From Dastarcus helophoroides (lineage: Eukaryota; Arthropoda; Insecta; Coleoptera; Bothrideridae), in NCBI GenBank assembly GCA_028583605.1, contig CM053328.1, positions 12,130,782 to 12,194,781 on the forward strand: a DNA stretch of 64,000 nt, read 5' to 3'. The translations under genes were made by a program, and so were the position numbers. The notes under the pieces were generated by a model. It was given only the letters and a program-made list of their open reading frames with translations, did no database searches and had not been told where the DNA came from. Shown piece after piece: positions 35,987 to 47,138 of the stretch. Within the stretch, counting starts at the first letter, position 1. Each line of letters begins with the position of its first letter.

Positions 35987-36341
35987 TGTTACGAGCTTTA
36001 TCGGTTCCAATTGATTAACACGTGAATTGAATAATACCCACTCTATTTTCAAACTCAACTCGGATCACTACAACTGGAGAATTAACTCACTTATTGATTT
36101 CTAACTGCTAACTCACTACTCAACTGCACTGAATCTAACTAACTGACTCGAGGGAAAGCTGACATCCTTATAGAGTTTTGGCCCCCAAGTTCTAGAAGTT
36201 TTTGGCAGATGAAGCTTATCGTTTTCCGAAATTTCTGGAACGCTTATCTGCCGTTTGCTTCGTTATCGCGGCCGCTTTCCCCTTATCAGATCTTTCTAGA
36301 GACTTTTATGTACTAAATTCTACAATTTACATTTCGTTACA
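35987..36341 (-). mobile_element. Solo LTR (copy 2 of 3), with 4-bp target duplication
   Basis: On the minus strand it begins TGTAACGAAATG and ends CGTAACA. ATAT flanks both sides (35983-35986 and 36342-36345), a 4-bp duplication compatible with a Ty3/gypsy-type integrase. It contains GATCTGATAAGG, a GCGGCCGCGATAACGAA segment and a degenerate TATA-like CTCTATAAGG. No internal domain adjoins either side. Only an LTR is left, presumably after recombination between two LTRs. Confidence 0.75.
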
Positions 36342-36421
36342 ATATCAATCCTGCGTTGTCCTGTATCGGTCCAAGAAAACTAAAACTCTTTAGGTTCCCA
36401 ACCTTCCCTTGCTGCTCCTAA

Positions 36422-36752
36422 CTAAAGCAGCAGCATATCAATATTCTCTGCAGGCATGTCACCAAATTCAAATGTGATATTATTAGGGGAACAATTCGCT
36501 AAACTGGAAATTGTCTGTTTTCCTTCTCCATCACCAATGAACTAGCTCCAGGTAATAGTTGAGGAAAAGACGGTTTCCTTATATTTTTTGCCAACTTGAT
36601 GTATTTAACCGATGACATTATGCCATCTACACCAGTGTTTTTATCTTTAAAAACTTGCACTGCCATGATTTCTTCAGACATGATACAACTTACAGCAACT
36701 TCAAAAACTAAATTTCCCCTAGTAAAGGAATGCCGATGTGATGTTGCATTTG
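36422..36752 (-). pseudogene. Coding-like fragment of unknown protein (possible terminal exon of a repeat-borne gene)
   Basis: On the minus strand an open frame runs from about 36752, after an acceptor-like TTTTATAGGCTTTAAG. It includes NLVFEVAVSCIMSEEIMAV, VFKDKNTGVDGIMSSVKY and KPSFPQLLPGASSLVMEK, and stops at 36499. A second frame, offset by a shift, then reads NCSPNNITFEFGDMPAENID and stops at 36422. The translation has ordinary amino-acid composition, unlike the filler frames, and its beginning aligns with a decayed copy near 35850. I do not recognise the protein. It may be a transposon-encoded exon or a captured host exon. The frame change suggests it is broken. Confidence 0.4.
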
Positions 36753-36769
36753 CTTAAAGCCTATAAAAT

Positions 36770-37760
36770 AATATATTCTCCTGTAAAATAGCTGAGTACC
36801 CAAAATTTCTTAGAGCTGGAGAAATGAAGTATAAATATTTCCCAAATCAAAAAATAAATCAGAGAATATAACTCTAACGCCTGATAGCACAATTTCACCA
36901 TCAAATCTGAAACTTATTCAACTATTAGAGACTAAAATGAGGGACGAAATAAAAATATCTCCGCCTGTCTACATGTTAATTATGTTTTGATCTTCTTTTT
37001 CGGTGAATGAAATGCATAAATGCTAAAACTCGATAATTTAAGGAAGAAATGGGGTGTACACTCAAAAAACGGTGTGAATATATCTTTGCAATTTTTTTTT
37101 GTTCTTTGGCGAACAAGTAAAAAATTGTTATTAAACCGAAAAATCTTTTTTAACTAGATAATTACATATTTTAATTTGATTTATAATGAAGCTGCAGGTA
37201 TTTTAAATACCAAGCACACATATAGAGAATGCGTACTAGGGAGCAACTAATTAGGTAGCCATTTTGGATTTATGTGCATATGTTTACGTAAAATTACTCC
37301 TACTTAAATATGTTGGTACTTCCTAGACGCAAAATTTAATGCTCAACAACTTTTTTAAGTTAGGATAGCAGTTTCAAAGATATGTATATATGTATAGAGA
37401 ATTTGTGCAAATTTCATACAAGAAGCAAAAAGTGCCCTTTTTGACTCCCAATTACTGTTATACCACTGCACCGAATTTCAAGTTTCGGGTATCCACTTTA
37501 ACCAGAACTTAATGCTCTACAATTCTTGTAAAAACTATTTTTTCCGTAGAAAGCACCGTTAAAGAGTTATCACTGAAAAATGGAAAAAAGTGCAAGAATT
37601 TTGCAGTTTTTTTGGGCTAGAAAGTTAAGCTTACCTCCTGAGACCGTGCAAATTCAGATTACTGATACTTAACATCAAATAAAGGCATTAAAGCAAGTTC
37701 CAGCTTACTCTGAATTATTTCACCAAAAGCCTCATTATTGAGACTAATTTCACTGGAAAC
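36770..37760 (-). repeat. Unidentified dispersed repeat, minus-strand copy (uninterrupted)
   Basis: Inverted copy of 29943-30563 plus 35457-35935, here without the piggyBac-like element. It therefore shows the ancestral continuous arrangement. At its upstream edge a frame ending EAFGEIIQSKLELALMPLF is shared with the other copy, followed by a conserved donor-like GAG|GTAAGC. Confidence 0.68.
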
Positions 37761-38378
37761 CCTGCATTGTGAATTTAGAACATCTGGCAACACGAACTGA
37801 TAAGTAAAGTAAGGAATATTGTTGTTGGCAGTTTTTATAAAGTGGTTTGGGTTTTTTCTTAAACTGATTGTCTGTAGTGCGATAATTTTACGATTGGTTC
37901 GAAATGAAATGATTAAACATGACGTGCCACATGTGTGACTGTGGCGTCTGTTGTGGAGTATGTTGCTGCGAGAAATGTTAAAAAAAATGTAAAAAGGTAC
38001 GATATAAAATGTTAATTTAAATTTCACATAAACCTACCACTCTTATGAACCAACCCATTTTCTGTTTTCTATCGTGTTTAATTAAATGATGGTGTTGTCA
38101 AGAATTCTTACGAGTGGTAACTGATTGACATCAAAAATCAACATTATGGGTATATTTATTGAAAAATTAGGATATTAAAACACGTTGATGTAAAAGGTAC
38201 TAAATGTTTATAATTTAATGGGGTTATCAAGAGATTCAGATTAAGAGTAAGAGATCTGTTTCTGTAAACACAATCTTTAAAATGTTGGTCAATTAACGGA
38301 CGGAAGTTAAGCTACATAGAATATTTTTGTATGTCGCTTAAATGCTCTTCTTGAACATTTTCACCTTAATTTTAATTA
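37761..38378. other. Upstream part of the minus-strand repeat and spacer, no gene called
   Basis: A 122-codon minus-strand frame (37659-38027) enters this segment. Only its last ~35 codons, inside the repeat, have a homologous partner in the window. The rest is unrecognised and may be chance. The remainder to 38378 is AT-rich without features. Confidence 0.4.
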
Positions 38379-39186
38379 GGCCCGTAACCAGGATTTTTTT
38401 TTGGGATGGGGGCTGCGATCCTTCTGCTAAATCTACCTAGTCTTCATTTGCGTTTAGGTTAGTGTCACGGTCCAATATTACTTTATTATTAATATTATTA
38501 TTGTATAGAAGTATACTAAAATATAAAAAAATACACTAAAAACATTTCTAGAGTCTAACTCTTCTAACATTCTGACAAAGTAATTTAACAATGTTGCCTT
38601 TTATCTTAATTTCATTTCTAAATAAAAACAGATGTGAGGGTAAAATGATAAAATTACTCGAAAAATATTCCTTTTCTAAAATCTATCTTTGAACTCTCCA
38701 CTATAACCCGTATTTGTGTATGAAAAACGCCTCTAGAAACTGATCTATTTAAAGACATAGTTTGAAGTCAGTTGAAGAAAAATCTTTTTTTTTAATTTTT
38801 TTTTTCAAATTTAGATTAAGTTCATAATTCTAACTTTTTTTATGACGGGACCACTGTAAGAAAAATGATGAAATACGCTCACTTTTCTAAATGCAAGTAA
38901 AGTTTGGAAATATTGTTGCTTGATGGTTTTCTCTAAAATTACCTAAAAACTGCTGACCCTTTCAACTTAAGACCCGAAAACTTGGAGTTTTAATATTCTT
39001 TTTTGGATTTTTGTCTAAGATCAGTTTTCTTTGAGTTTCAGCCCTTTAAAAAACTCCCAAACATTTGGTTTTTTATATACCTCAATTATTTTGCCTAGTC
39101 TATCAAAGTAGAAACTTTTAAAAGCTTCCAAATTTATTTAAAATAGTTTTTCTCTTAGAAATTGGTAATATTAAAGAAAATTAAAT

Positions 39187-39228
39187 TATGCAAGAAGAAT
39201 GCAACCTAGGTTGCATTCTTCTTGCATA
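39187..39228. repeat. Perfect 42-bp palindrome
   Basis: The arms TATGCAAGAAGAATGCAACC and GGTTGCATTCTTCTTGCATA meet at a central TA without a spacer. It lies at the left end of the small element 39190-39455 and could form a hairpin or cruciform. Confidence 0.9.
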
Positions 39229-39455
39229 CGACATTGTTGGCGATGGCCATAGTTTCTCTATGGACCAATAGGTGGTAGTACTAAAAAGTCACTCGCTCGA
39301 CGCCTGTGAATGTTTTAGTACTTACTTGTCGGAACATTTATTAGCATTCGAGTTGGATATACCAAACTGACGAGATCTAACAAGATCGAAACCGGTATTT
39401 GGTTTCCAAACTTCGAATCTAATAAATGTTCAAACCTATTGGTCTGTGCATTATA
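39190..39455 (+). mobile_element. Small unclassified element with 15-bp flanking duplication
   Basis: AGAAAATTAAATTAT occurs at 39175-39189 and 39456-39470, an exact 15-bp direct repeat flanking a 266-bp insertion. The insert starts with the palindrome at 39187-39228 and ends GGTCTGTGCATTAT. A variable, long duplication suggests target-primed (SINE/LINE-like) insertion, but no clear pol III A/B boxes or poly-A tail were seen. It is related to 33579-33765. Confidence 0.65.
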
Positions 39456-42199
39456 GAAAATTAAATTATTTAAATTAAAATTTTATAATGGAACAACATA
39501 TATTCTTTTAAATTCTGGAACATTAGATCGTTTTTTTTTTAAGTTCAAATTTCCTCTTAGCGTCCAACTCCTTTTCTAACTGGCAACAACTTTAATTCCT
39601 ACGTTTTTTATATTGGACAATTTTGGGAATTATTGTTGCTATCTGAATTTGCAATGTCGAAATGCATTTGATTCTTCCGAATTTCGAAAAAAAGTTTTTG
39701 CTACAAAGTTATTTATCGTTCAATTTAAATTAGATTTGTTGTTAAATGCAAAGTATGCTAATACTTTTACTTTTTTTCAACAAAATTCAAAATTTAAAAT
39801 CTTCGTATTTACTTCAAACCCAGAAATATTTTTTTGAACTTCGATTATTTTTAGAAATTTGGAAATTTTGCCAAAATTTTTGTGAAAAATGTCAGATATC
39901 GCAATTCCGAACTTAATCCTGAGTTTTGTGAATTTGGAATTTTAATTTGAAATGTCTAGAAAAGTCTACTTTTAGAGCGACAACCTCGTCCTAGAAAAAG
40001 TTTACTAGGACCGAAGTTTAATACGACCCTATTTATAGTTAAAAATAACCATTTCTGTAAGTATTAACTTTTATAGAAATTTTAAGTTTCCTAACAAAAA
40101 GTAGGATATGTTAATTCTTAACAAATTTACCTGTTAGAACTCGAAGTTTTTAGTTTTTTAAATTCGAAATTTTAAAAATAAGTTGATATTTAGAATTACT
40201 CTCTAAATCAGAAGAAAAAAGAAGCTATAATTATCGAAAAAAAAGGATTGAAGTCAAAATTTTCTAAAAAAAAATCTCTAATTTACAAAAGATGAAATCT
40301 GTTAACAAAAACTAATAACACTCAACATTTTGTCTTGAATCAAAACTCAAAAAATAAACTGATATTTCCTGAAACTAGTGTTTTCTCAAAATGGTCAGGG
40401 GATTTTTTATATATTTAATATAGAAAGAAAGTCAAAATATTGTGAAGAAGTCTAAATTTTAAACCAGTGCTAAAGTAAAAATTTGGAAAAATAAGCTAAA
40501 GTCATTAGGCTCTTTTTTTTCAAAATTTCGACTTTAATCTTGACATTTTTAAACTCGCCGTGAAACATTTTATCAATCAATTTTTTCCTAAAATATGAAT
40601 TTAAAATAGAAATGTTGTGATTAAAAGTAAAAAATTTCTTAATTAAAGTTGAAATTTGATAACTAAGATAGAAAATTCAACATTTTTTTGAAAGTTTTCA
40701 CTTGAAAGTCGAATTTCGGAGAAAAAAGTCGAATTTTCGAAATCGTAATCGAAATATAAACAAATCAACTTCATAAAAAAAATTTCGAAATTTTTCATTA
40801 TGGAGTTAAAACTTTTTGAAAAAATTAAAAACTTCGAATTAAGCTGATGGGTTAAAGTTATTAAAAAAATTCTGAATTTTTCAATTTAAAAATGCTCAAG
40901 CTTTGTGTAAAACTCGGAATTTAAAAAAGAATCGACATTTTAGATTTTTTTTTAAAGTTCAATGGCCATATTAGAAAACTTATAGAAGAAATTCATAATA
41001 ATAACTTATTAAAAAATGTTTTCTCAATATAATGGCTTATAAGAAATTTTGTTTTTTTAGTAAAAGGCCTAATATTTAAAATTTTATTCAAATACCGAAT
41101 TTAAATTTTTAAATTCCAAAACTGTAACACTATTATCACAAAATCCAAGTTTTTCTCAAAATCTCGAAAAATCGCTTGTATAAATTTCCAGTTCTTCTGA
41201 AAATTTGATTTTTTTTTCAAAATGAGGAGTCTAAGCTTAAAAAACTTGCAAAATTCAACATTTTTTTTATTCAAATTTAAAGCGTAAGATTGAAAATCCA
41301 AATAAAAAAAAGAAATTTCAAGAACAGTTTAAATTTTCCTAGAAACGAAATCTCAAATTTAAAAGTCAAAATTTTGGAAAAATGTGAATGAATTTAAGGT
41401 AAAAATTTCAGGGTTTAGGGTGGAAATTCGAGAATGAACTCGAAATTTTAGAAACTTCTTCATTTGAAAATGTTATACTCTTTTCGAATATCCTGAGTAT
41501 AACCTAAAACCTATTTTTTTTTATTTCGACTGAGATTTCAAAATATTTTTTTTGTTAATTGTGAGTTTTGGTCTGTTAATGCCTTTTTTTAGAGGATTTT
41601 ACTTTTTTGATGCCTTCTTTAGCTTTTTGTTTTTGCCTAATTTAACATTTAGCTCACCTTTTTACCTTGCTTAATTGCGCTTAAAATCGGGTCTCTAATA
41701 ATAAGTAATGGCGCCAAATTTGAATTAAAAATGGTTTTTAAAAATGTCGCACATCTGGAAAGTTCATTTCTATCTAATGTGAAGCCAAAAAATGTCGGGG
41801 CTGCAGCCCCCTAGCCCCACCCCCTGGTTACGGGCCTAATTCTAATATAATAAGCCACTTAAATTGAAAGCTGCAGGCTATAATCTCCAATTGTCTGAAA
41901 ATAATTTCAATTAAATGATAAACAGATGTTTGACATCTACGGGATAGAGCTAGAATCAGTGGCGTCTTCTTCACGGAAGCTAGGGAAGAACAGCTTCCCT
42001 TACAAAATGAAAATCTTCTAATTCATTTTATTTTAAAACCTCTTTTTTCACACAATAGCTGCGATCACTATTTATTGAGATTATGACCGAAATTTAACAA
42101 TTGTGTCTATAAAGTAACAAATTCAACTTATTTTTGACATAATTAATCGGAATTTATTTGCGTACAAATTTTTAAGCGTATGAACATTTTGGGATGCAA

Positions 42200-42340
42200 G
42201 CGATAGTTCGATGTTTTGAAAACATCGATATATCGTTTGTAAACATCGATGTTTCAACATCGATGGTAAAACATAAAAAATATCGATACATCGTTCAATT
42301 TACAAACAATGTTTGAAAAATCGATGTATCATATCGCAAT
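42200..42340. repeat. Cluster of CATCGATG palindromes
   Basis: CGATGTTTTGAAAACATCG, AACATCGATATATCG, AAACATCGATGTTT and ATATCGATACATCG follow one another within 140 bp. Some contain TATCGATA-like cores resembling the Drosophila DRE element. No terminal structure or gene next to it is evident, so a MITE remnant is as likely as a regulatory site. Confidence 0.5.
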
Positions 42341-42450
42341 GGACTTAGCGCCATCTGTTGCATAGAATAAATATTGACGTTATAAATGGCCACACAATTG
42401 CTTGATGGCAGCGGTGTGTATTTAACAAATTGATACTGAATTTATATTAC

Positions 42451-42828
42451 TGTAACACAATGTAAATAGATGAAATAGAATTTAGAATAGAATTGTAGAA
42501 TTTAGTACATAAGAAAAGTTTTTAGAATGATCTGATAAGGAAAAAGCGGCCGCGATAACGAAACAAATGGCAAATAAGCGTTCCAGAAATTTCGGCAAAC
42601 GATAAGCCTTATCTGCCGAAAAGTTCTAGAAGCCGGGGGCCAAAACTATATAAAGCGGCCAGCTCTCCCTCGAGTAAGTCAGTCTGTTAGAGTCAGTGTA
42701 ATTAGTGAGTTAGTAGAAGTCAATAATAAGTGAGTTAATTGTCAATTGTGGTGATCCAAGTTGAGTTCAATAATAAAGTGGGTATAATCCATCACGTGTA
42801 ATCAATTCGAACCGATAAGCCCGTAACA
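42451..42828 (+). mobile_element. Solo LTR (copy 3 of 3), most complete promoter features
   Basis: TGTAACACAATG at the left end and CCCGTAACA at the right. Inside lie GCGGCCGCGATAACGAAAC, a good TATA box (TATATAAA, 42647-42654), an AGTCAGTCTGTTAG block as expected for a transcription start region, and a poly-A signal AATAAA (42772-42777). Flanks TTAC/ATAC match at 3 of 4 positions. It sits inside the hAT-like element 41957-47138, so it inserted later. Confidence 0.72.
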
Positions 42829-45800
42829 ATACCTTAGGTATACAAACAATACAATTATCTGACAATTCATAGTTTAGATATTTTTATTTGGCAATATATA
42901 AAAAAACTCAAATTTAGACAGAAAAATAGGAATATTTAAAAAAGTATTAATTTGAAAATTCGAAACTATGAACTGAATTTTCACAATTATTTATTTATTT
43001 ATTATTTTAAAGAAAATTCTTATCTATCAAGATTTCTAGTTTGAGCTTCAAATTTTCAGTTCCTTTAAGACAACTTTCTTTACACAAATTTCCTTTTTTC
43101 GAACTTTTAATTTTGTTAATTTCGTATTTTAATTGAAAACTCTAGAAAAAAGTCGAAATTTTCATAAAAAGAAACATTTCTAGAAATAGACCAATGATCA
43201 AATTAAAAATAAAAATTTTCAAATTAAAACCTAAACAGAATTCTTCAAATTTCGAAACGAATTTCCAAATTTGGAATATTTGGGAAGTTGTCCATTTTTG
43301 AGTAAATAAATTTTCATACCTACTACCAGAAATTAGACATTTTTATCAAAATTCCATGATTAAATTTGAAAATTGGATACTTTTAATTCCAAATCTCCTT
43401 AAAATCTGGAACTTTTCCTAAAATATTGTATTATATCAATTTTTTTTGTAAATTGTAGCTTTTTTCCGAATTTTTTCCTCCAAATCCAGACTTTAATCTC
43501 AACGTTTTATTGAAAATTCGAATATTGTTTATAAATATTTAAGTGGACATTTTTAGAACTTTGAGTTTAGCTTTTAAATGTTAAAGTTTTTTCCATGTAT
43601 GTCTATAATTTCGAAATATGTGCTTTGTTCGAAAGATTCAAACTTCAAATGTACTCTTCAGCTGAAAGAATTTTTTTAGAAAATTCGACCACTTTTTTGG
43701 AAATCTTGCATTTTTATTGAACATTTTAACTTTTTATAAAAGTGTCTATATTTTTTAAAATTCCTTCTTTGTCAAAAATTTTAAATTTTTTGAAAATTTC
43801 GAATTTCAAAAAATGTTGGATTCTTCTAAAAATTTTGAATTTTCAAATTTTTGACTCCTTTTGAAAATTATTAAGACTAAGCTTCGTTTTTTTAAAAGTT
43901 TGACATTTTCACAAAATCTACTCTGAAGTTCGAATTTATCTAAAAATTTCGAATTGTTTTTAAAAATCTGGATTTTTTTTTGAAAATTTTACTTTTTTAT
44001 GACAATTTCAAAATATTTCAAAATTTTAACTTTTAATATCTTCAAAATGTTAATTTCGTTTTCGAAATTGTGGCTTTTTAAAAAATTTCGACATTTTGAC
44101 ATTTTTAAGATCTCTTCATTTTTTAAAATTCCAAAGTTTGTAATTTTCTAAACATTTCACTTTTTAACAAAAAATTTAAAAAATGTCAATGTTTTTAAAT
44201 TGTCCATTACTTTTTTAATTTTGATTTTATTTTAAAATTTCAACTATTTGGAAATTACATTTTTTCAAAATTTCACCTATTTTTAAAATTTTTGGCGATT
44301 TTACTTTTTCAAAATTACATTTTTTTTAATTTAAATTAGAACCGTTTTAAAAAAACTTGGGCTTTATTGAAAAGATGCCTTTCAAAAAAATACAAATTTT
44401 TTTGAAAGGCATCTTATTTTTGAAATTTTCTAATTTATCTTCAAATGAAATAAGCACAACTTCAAAAGTTTCACTTTTTTTTGAAAATTGGATTTTTTCA
44501 AATCTCTTTTAAGATTTTGACTTGAAATTTTTTACCATTTTTTCAGAATTTCCACATTTTTGGAAATTTTGACTTTTTATGAAAATGTCGATATTTTTCT
44601 AAATTTTGACTATTAGAATTTCGATTCAAAATGCGTCTGTTAATATTCCGACTTTTTTGAAAATTTCAAATTCTTTTTTAATAATTAATGCAACTCCAAA
44701 AATTTTCGAAATTTGATATTTTCCCAAAACTTAGCTTTTTTAAATTCCAACTTTTATAAAGTTTGACATTTTTATAAAATTTTGCTTGACGTTTTAAAAA
44801 AGAGTTTTATCGAAACTTCAACTCTTTTTTGAAAAATCTGAATTTTTTTATGAAAATATTAACATTTCAAAATTAAGCCTTTTTTTAAAATTTTCAAGGT
44901 TTCTCAAAATTTTAAGTTCTGTTTCAAAATTATGGCTATTTAAGAAATTTTGACATTTTTAAAATTCGTTTATTTTTCAAAATTCCATAATTTTGAATTT
45001 TGTGAATTTATTTTTATAAATTTTAGTGTTTTTCCGAAATTTGAGCTTCTTTGTCATTTCATAGGAAATAATTAAAGAAATTAGGCGAAAAAAGACCATC
45101 AATTTAAAAATAGTGTTAGAAACTTCGAGTTTAAAAGGAATTTTCGAGTTTTTTTTTTGACATTTCGACTTCAGTCTCGAAATATCAACTTTTTTCACGA
45201 AATTCCAAAGTAAAGGCAAAATTTTGATTTTAATCTCGAATTTCGACTTTAACCTGGAAAATTCGGGGAAAAAGTCGAAATTTTGGGGTAAAAGTCGAAA
45301 TTTTGGTTTTTAAACATTGAAATAACTGAACACACCCTATCGTCATTTGTCAATATTTTATGCCTAATGTTCAAGATTGAAGTCGAAATTTTCGCTTTAA
45401 TCTCAAAATTTTAACATTAAATAATTAATTTAAATAAATAGCAGCCTTTTCTCAAAAATATACAAAAATATTTTATTTGAAACCTTTTTTTGACTGAAAA
45501 GTTATGTGAAAATTTCAATTGTTTAAAAAAACTTGGCTTTTTTATAAAATTCACACATTTGTTCAAAATTTTTACTTATGTTAAAAATTTTGACATTTTT
45601 AAAAATTTGATTTTTCCTAAAATCTTGTTTTCTCATGACATTTTGACCAACTTTTAAAAATGTCTAGGTTTTTCCAAAATTGAACTTTTTATGGAATTTT
45701 TAATTTTATTTTTGAAAATATTTATATAAACATTTCGAATTTGAGCTTTTTTATCCAAAAATTTGACTTTTTGTTAAAAATTCGACTTTTCCTCAACCTT

Positions 45801-47138
45801 TCAAATTTGTCTCGAAATTTCTATTTCTTTGTAATTTTTAAATTTTTTTGAAAAAGTCCACATTTGTAGAAAATTTATTTTTTTTTAAATTCTACATTTT
45901 TAAATTTTGATTTATTATCGAAAGTTTTGATTATTTTCAAAATGTTGTCTTTCTCTTATAATGTCAACATTTTCGATTAGAAATTTCAATTTTTTTGTGA
46001 AAATTTTGTCGTTTTTAGAATCTTAGAGTGTTTCTAAAAATTTCCAATTATGTTGAAAGTTTAGACCTTTTTTAAAAATTTGGTTTTTTTACAATTTGGA
46101 TCTTTTCCCAAAATTGCTATTTTTTAAAGAAATGTGAATTTTTCGAGATTTTACTATTTTATGGAAATTTCGACTTTTTTAAAAACTCCGACCTTTTTGA
46201 AAATTTGATTTTTTTTGAAAAATTCAATTTTTTCGAAATAACAATTTTTTACGAAATTTTCAATTTTATAATTTATTTTGAAAACTCCAACTGTTTAAAA
46301 AAGTGAGACTTTTTTGAACATTTTTACTTTTTAGAATTGTAATTTCAAAATTTCGACGTTTATTTTTCAACATTTCAACTATTTTAAGAAATTTTCAACT
46401 CTTTTAAAAAATTTAAATGTTTCAAAAATTCTGACTTATTTTAAAATCTTGAATTTTTTGAAACTTTTGACTTTATTCAGAATATCCACTTTTTTTTTGA
46501 AATTCCGATTTTTAAAGTTCGACATTTTCGAAAAATAAATACTTATTTTTTAAAGTTTCGATTTTATTAAATTTAAATTGTTGAAATGTTGTTGAAATGA
46601 ACTTTCAAAAAAACTTTACATAAAAAAAAGTATATTCTTGCCTAAGCTCCATTTTGTGATTAAAATGATTTTTGAAATTTTTTAACGTAATTTTTGATTT
46701 TAGTCTTAGATTGTTTGTTCTCTCTCAATTTAGAATTTAAATTCAGAAATTTGAGTAAATATCCAAATTCAAAGAAATAAATTCAAAATATAAAATTGTC
46801 CAAAACCCAAATTGAATATTAAAGAAATAATATTCAAAATTTAATTCGTAATTAGAAAATCTACATTTCCTAAATTAAATTTAGACAAGCATCTGTATTT
46901 CGACTTAAAATTAAAATTTGTTTTCCAACATTTCGACCATCTTCTCGAAATTTGAATTTTGTTTTGAAATTCTGAATTTAAATCGGCATTACGCCTAATC
47001 AAAGTACGACAAAAATAAATATTACTTTCTTAATGCTGATGCATTCAAAATGTAATCAGTTGAAAGCAAAATTGAAATAATCTTTTAAAAGGGTTTCCGG
47101 TCAACTTTTTCATTCATGTAAGTCACGACACGCTACTG

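Larger units (their letters stand above)
38379..41836. mobile_element. TA-flanked terminal-inverted-repeat element with AT-rich interior
   Basis: GGCCCGTAACCAGG at the left end and CCTGGTTACGGGCC at the right end form a perfect 14-bp inverted repeat; the symmetry extends outward to AATTAGGCC/GGCCTAATT. TA lies on both sides (38377-38378 and 41837-41838), consistent with a Tc1/mariner-type duplication, though this short sequence could also be part of the terminus. Subterminal GGGATGGGGGCTGCGATCC and GGGGCTGCAGCCCCC motifs are GC-rich. The interior is AT-rich filler with a small nested element, and no transposase was seen. Confidence 0.7.
41957..47138 (+). mobile_element. hAT-like non-autonomous element, copy 2 of the 1236-3821 family, with LTR insertion
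   Basis: It starts CAGTGGCGTCTTCTTCACGG, followed by GGAAGCTAGGGAAG and TTCCCTTACAAAATGAAAAT, as at the minus-strand start of copy 1. It ends CACGACACGCTACTG after GGGTTTCCGGTCAAC, matching copy 1's other end. The flanking octamers GCTAGAAT and GCTGGATA agree at only 5 of 8 positions, so the duplication is decayed or the boundary is off. At 5.2 kb it is twice the length of copy 1. Part of the excess is the LTR at 42451-42828; the rest is extra T-rich filler. Confidence 0.65.
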
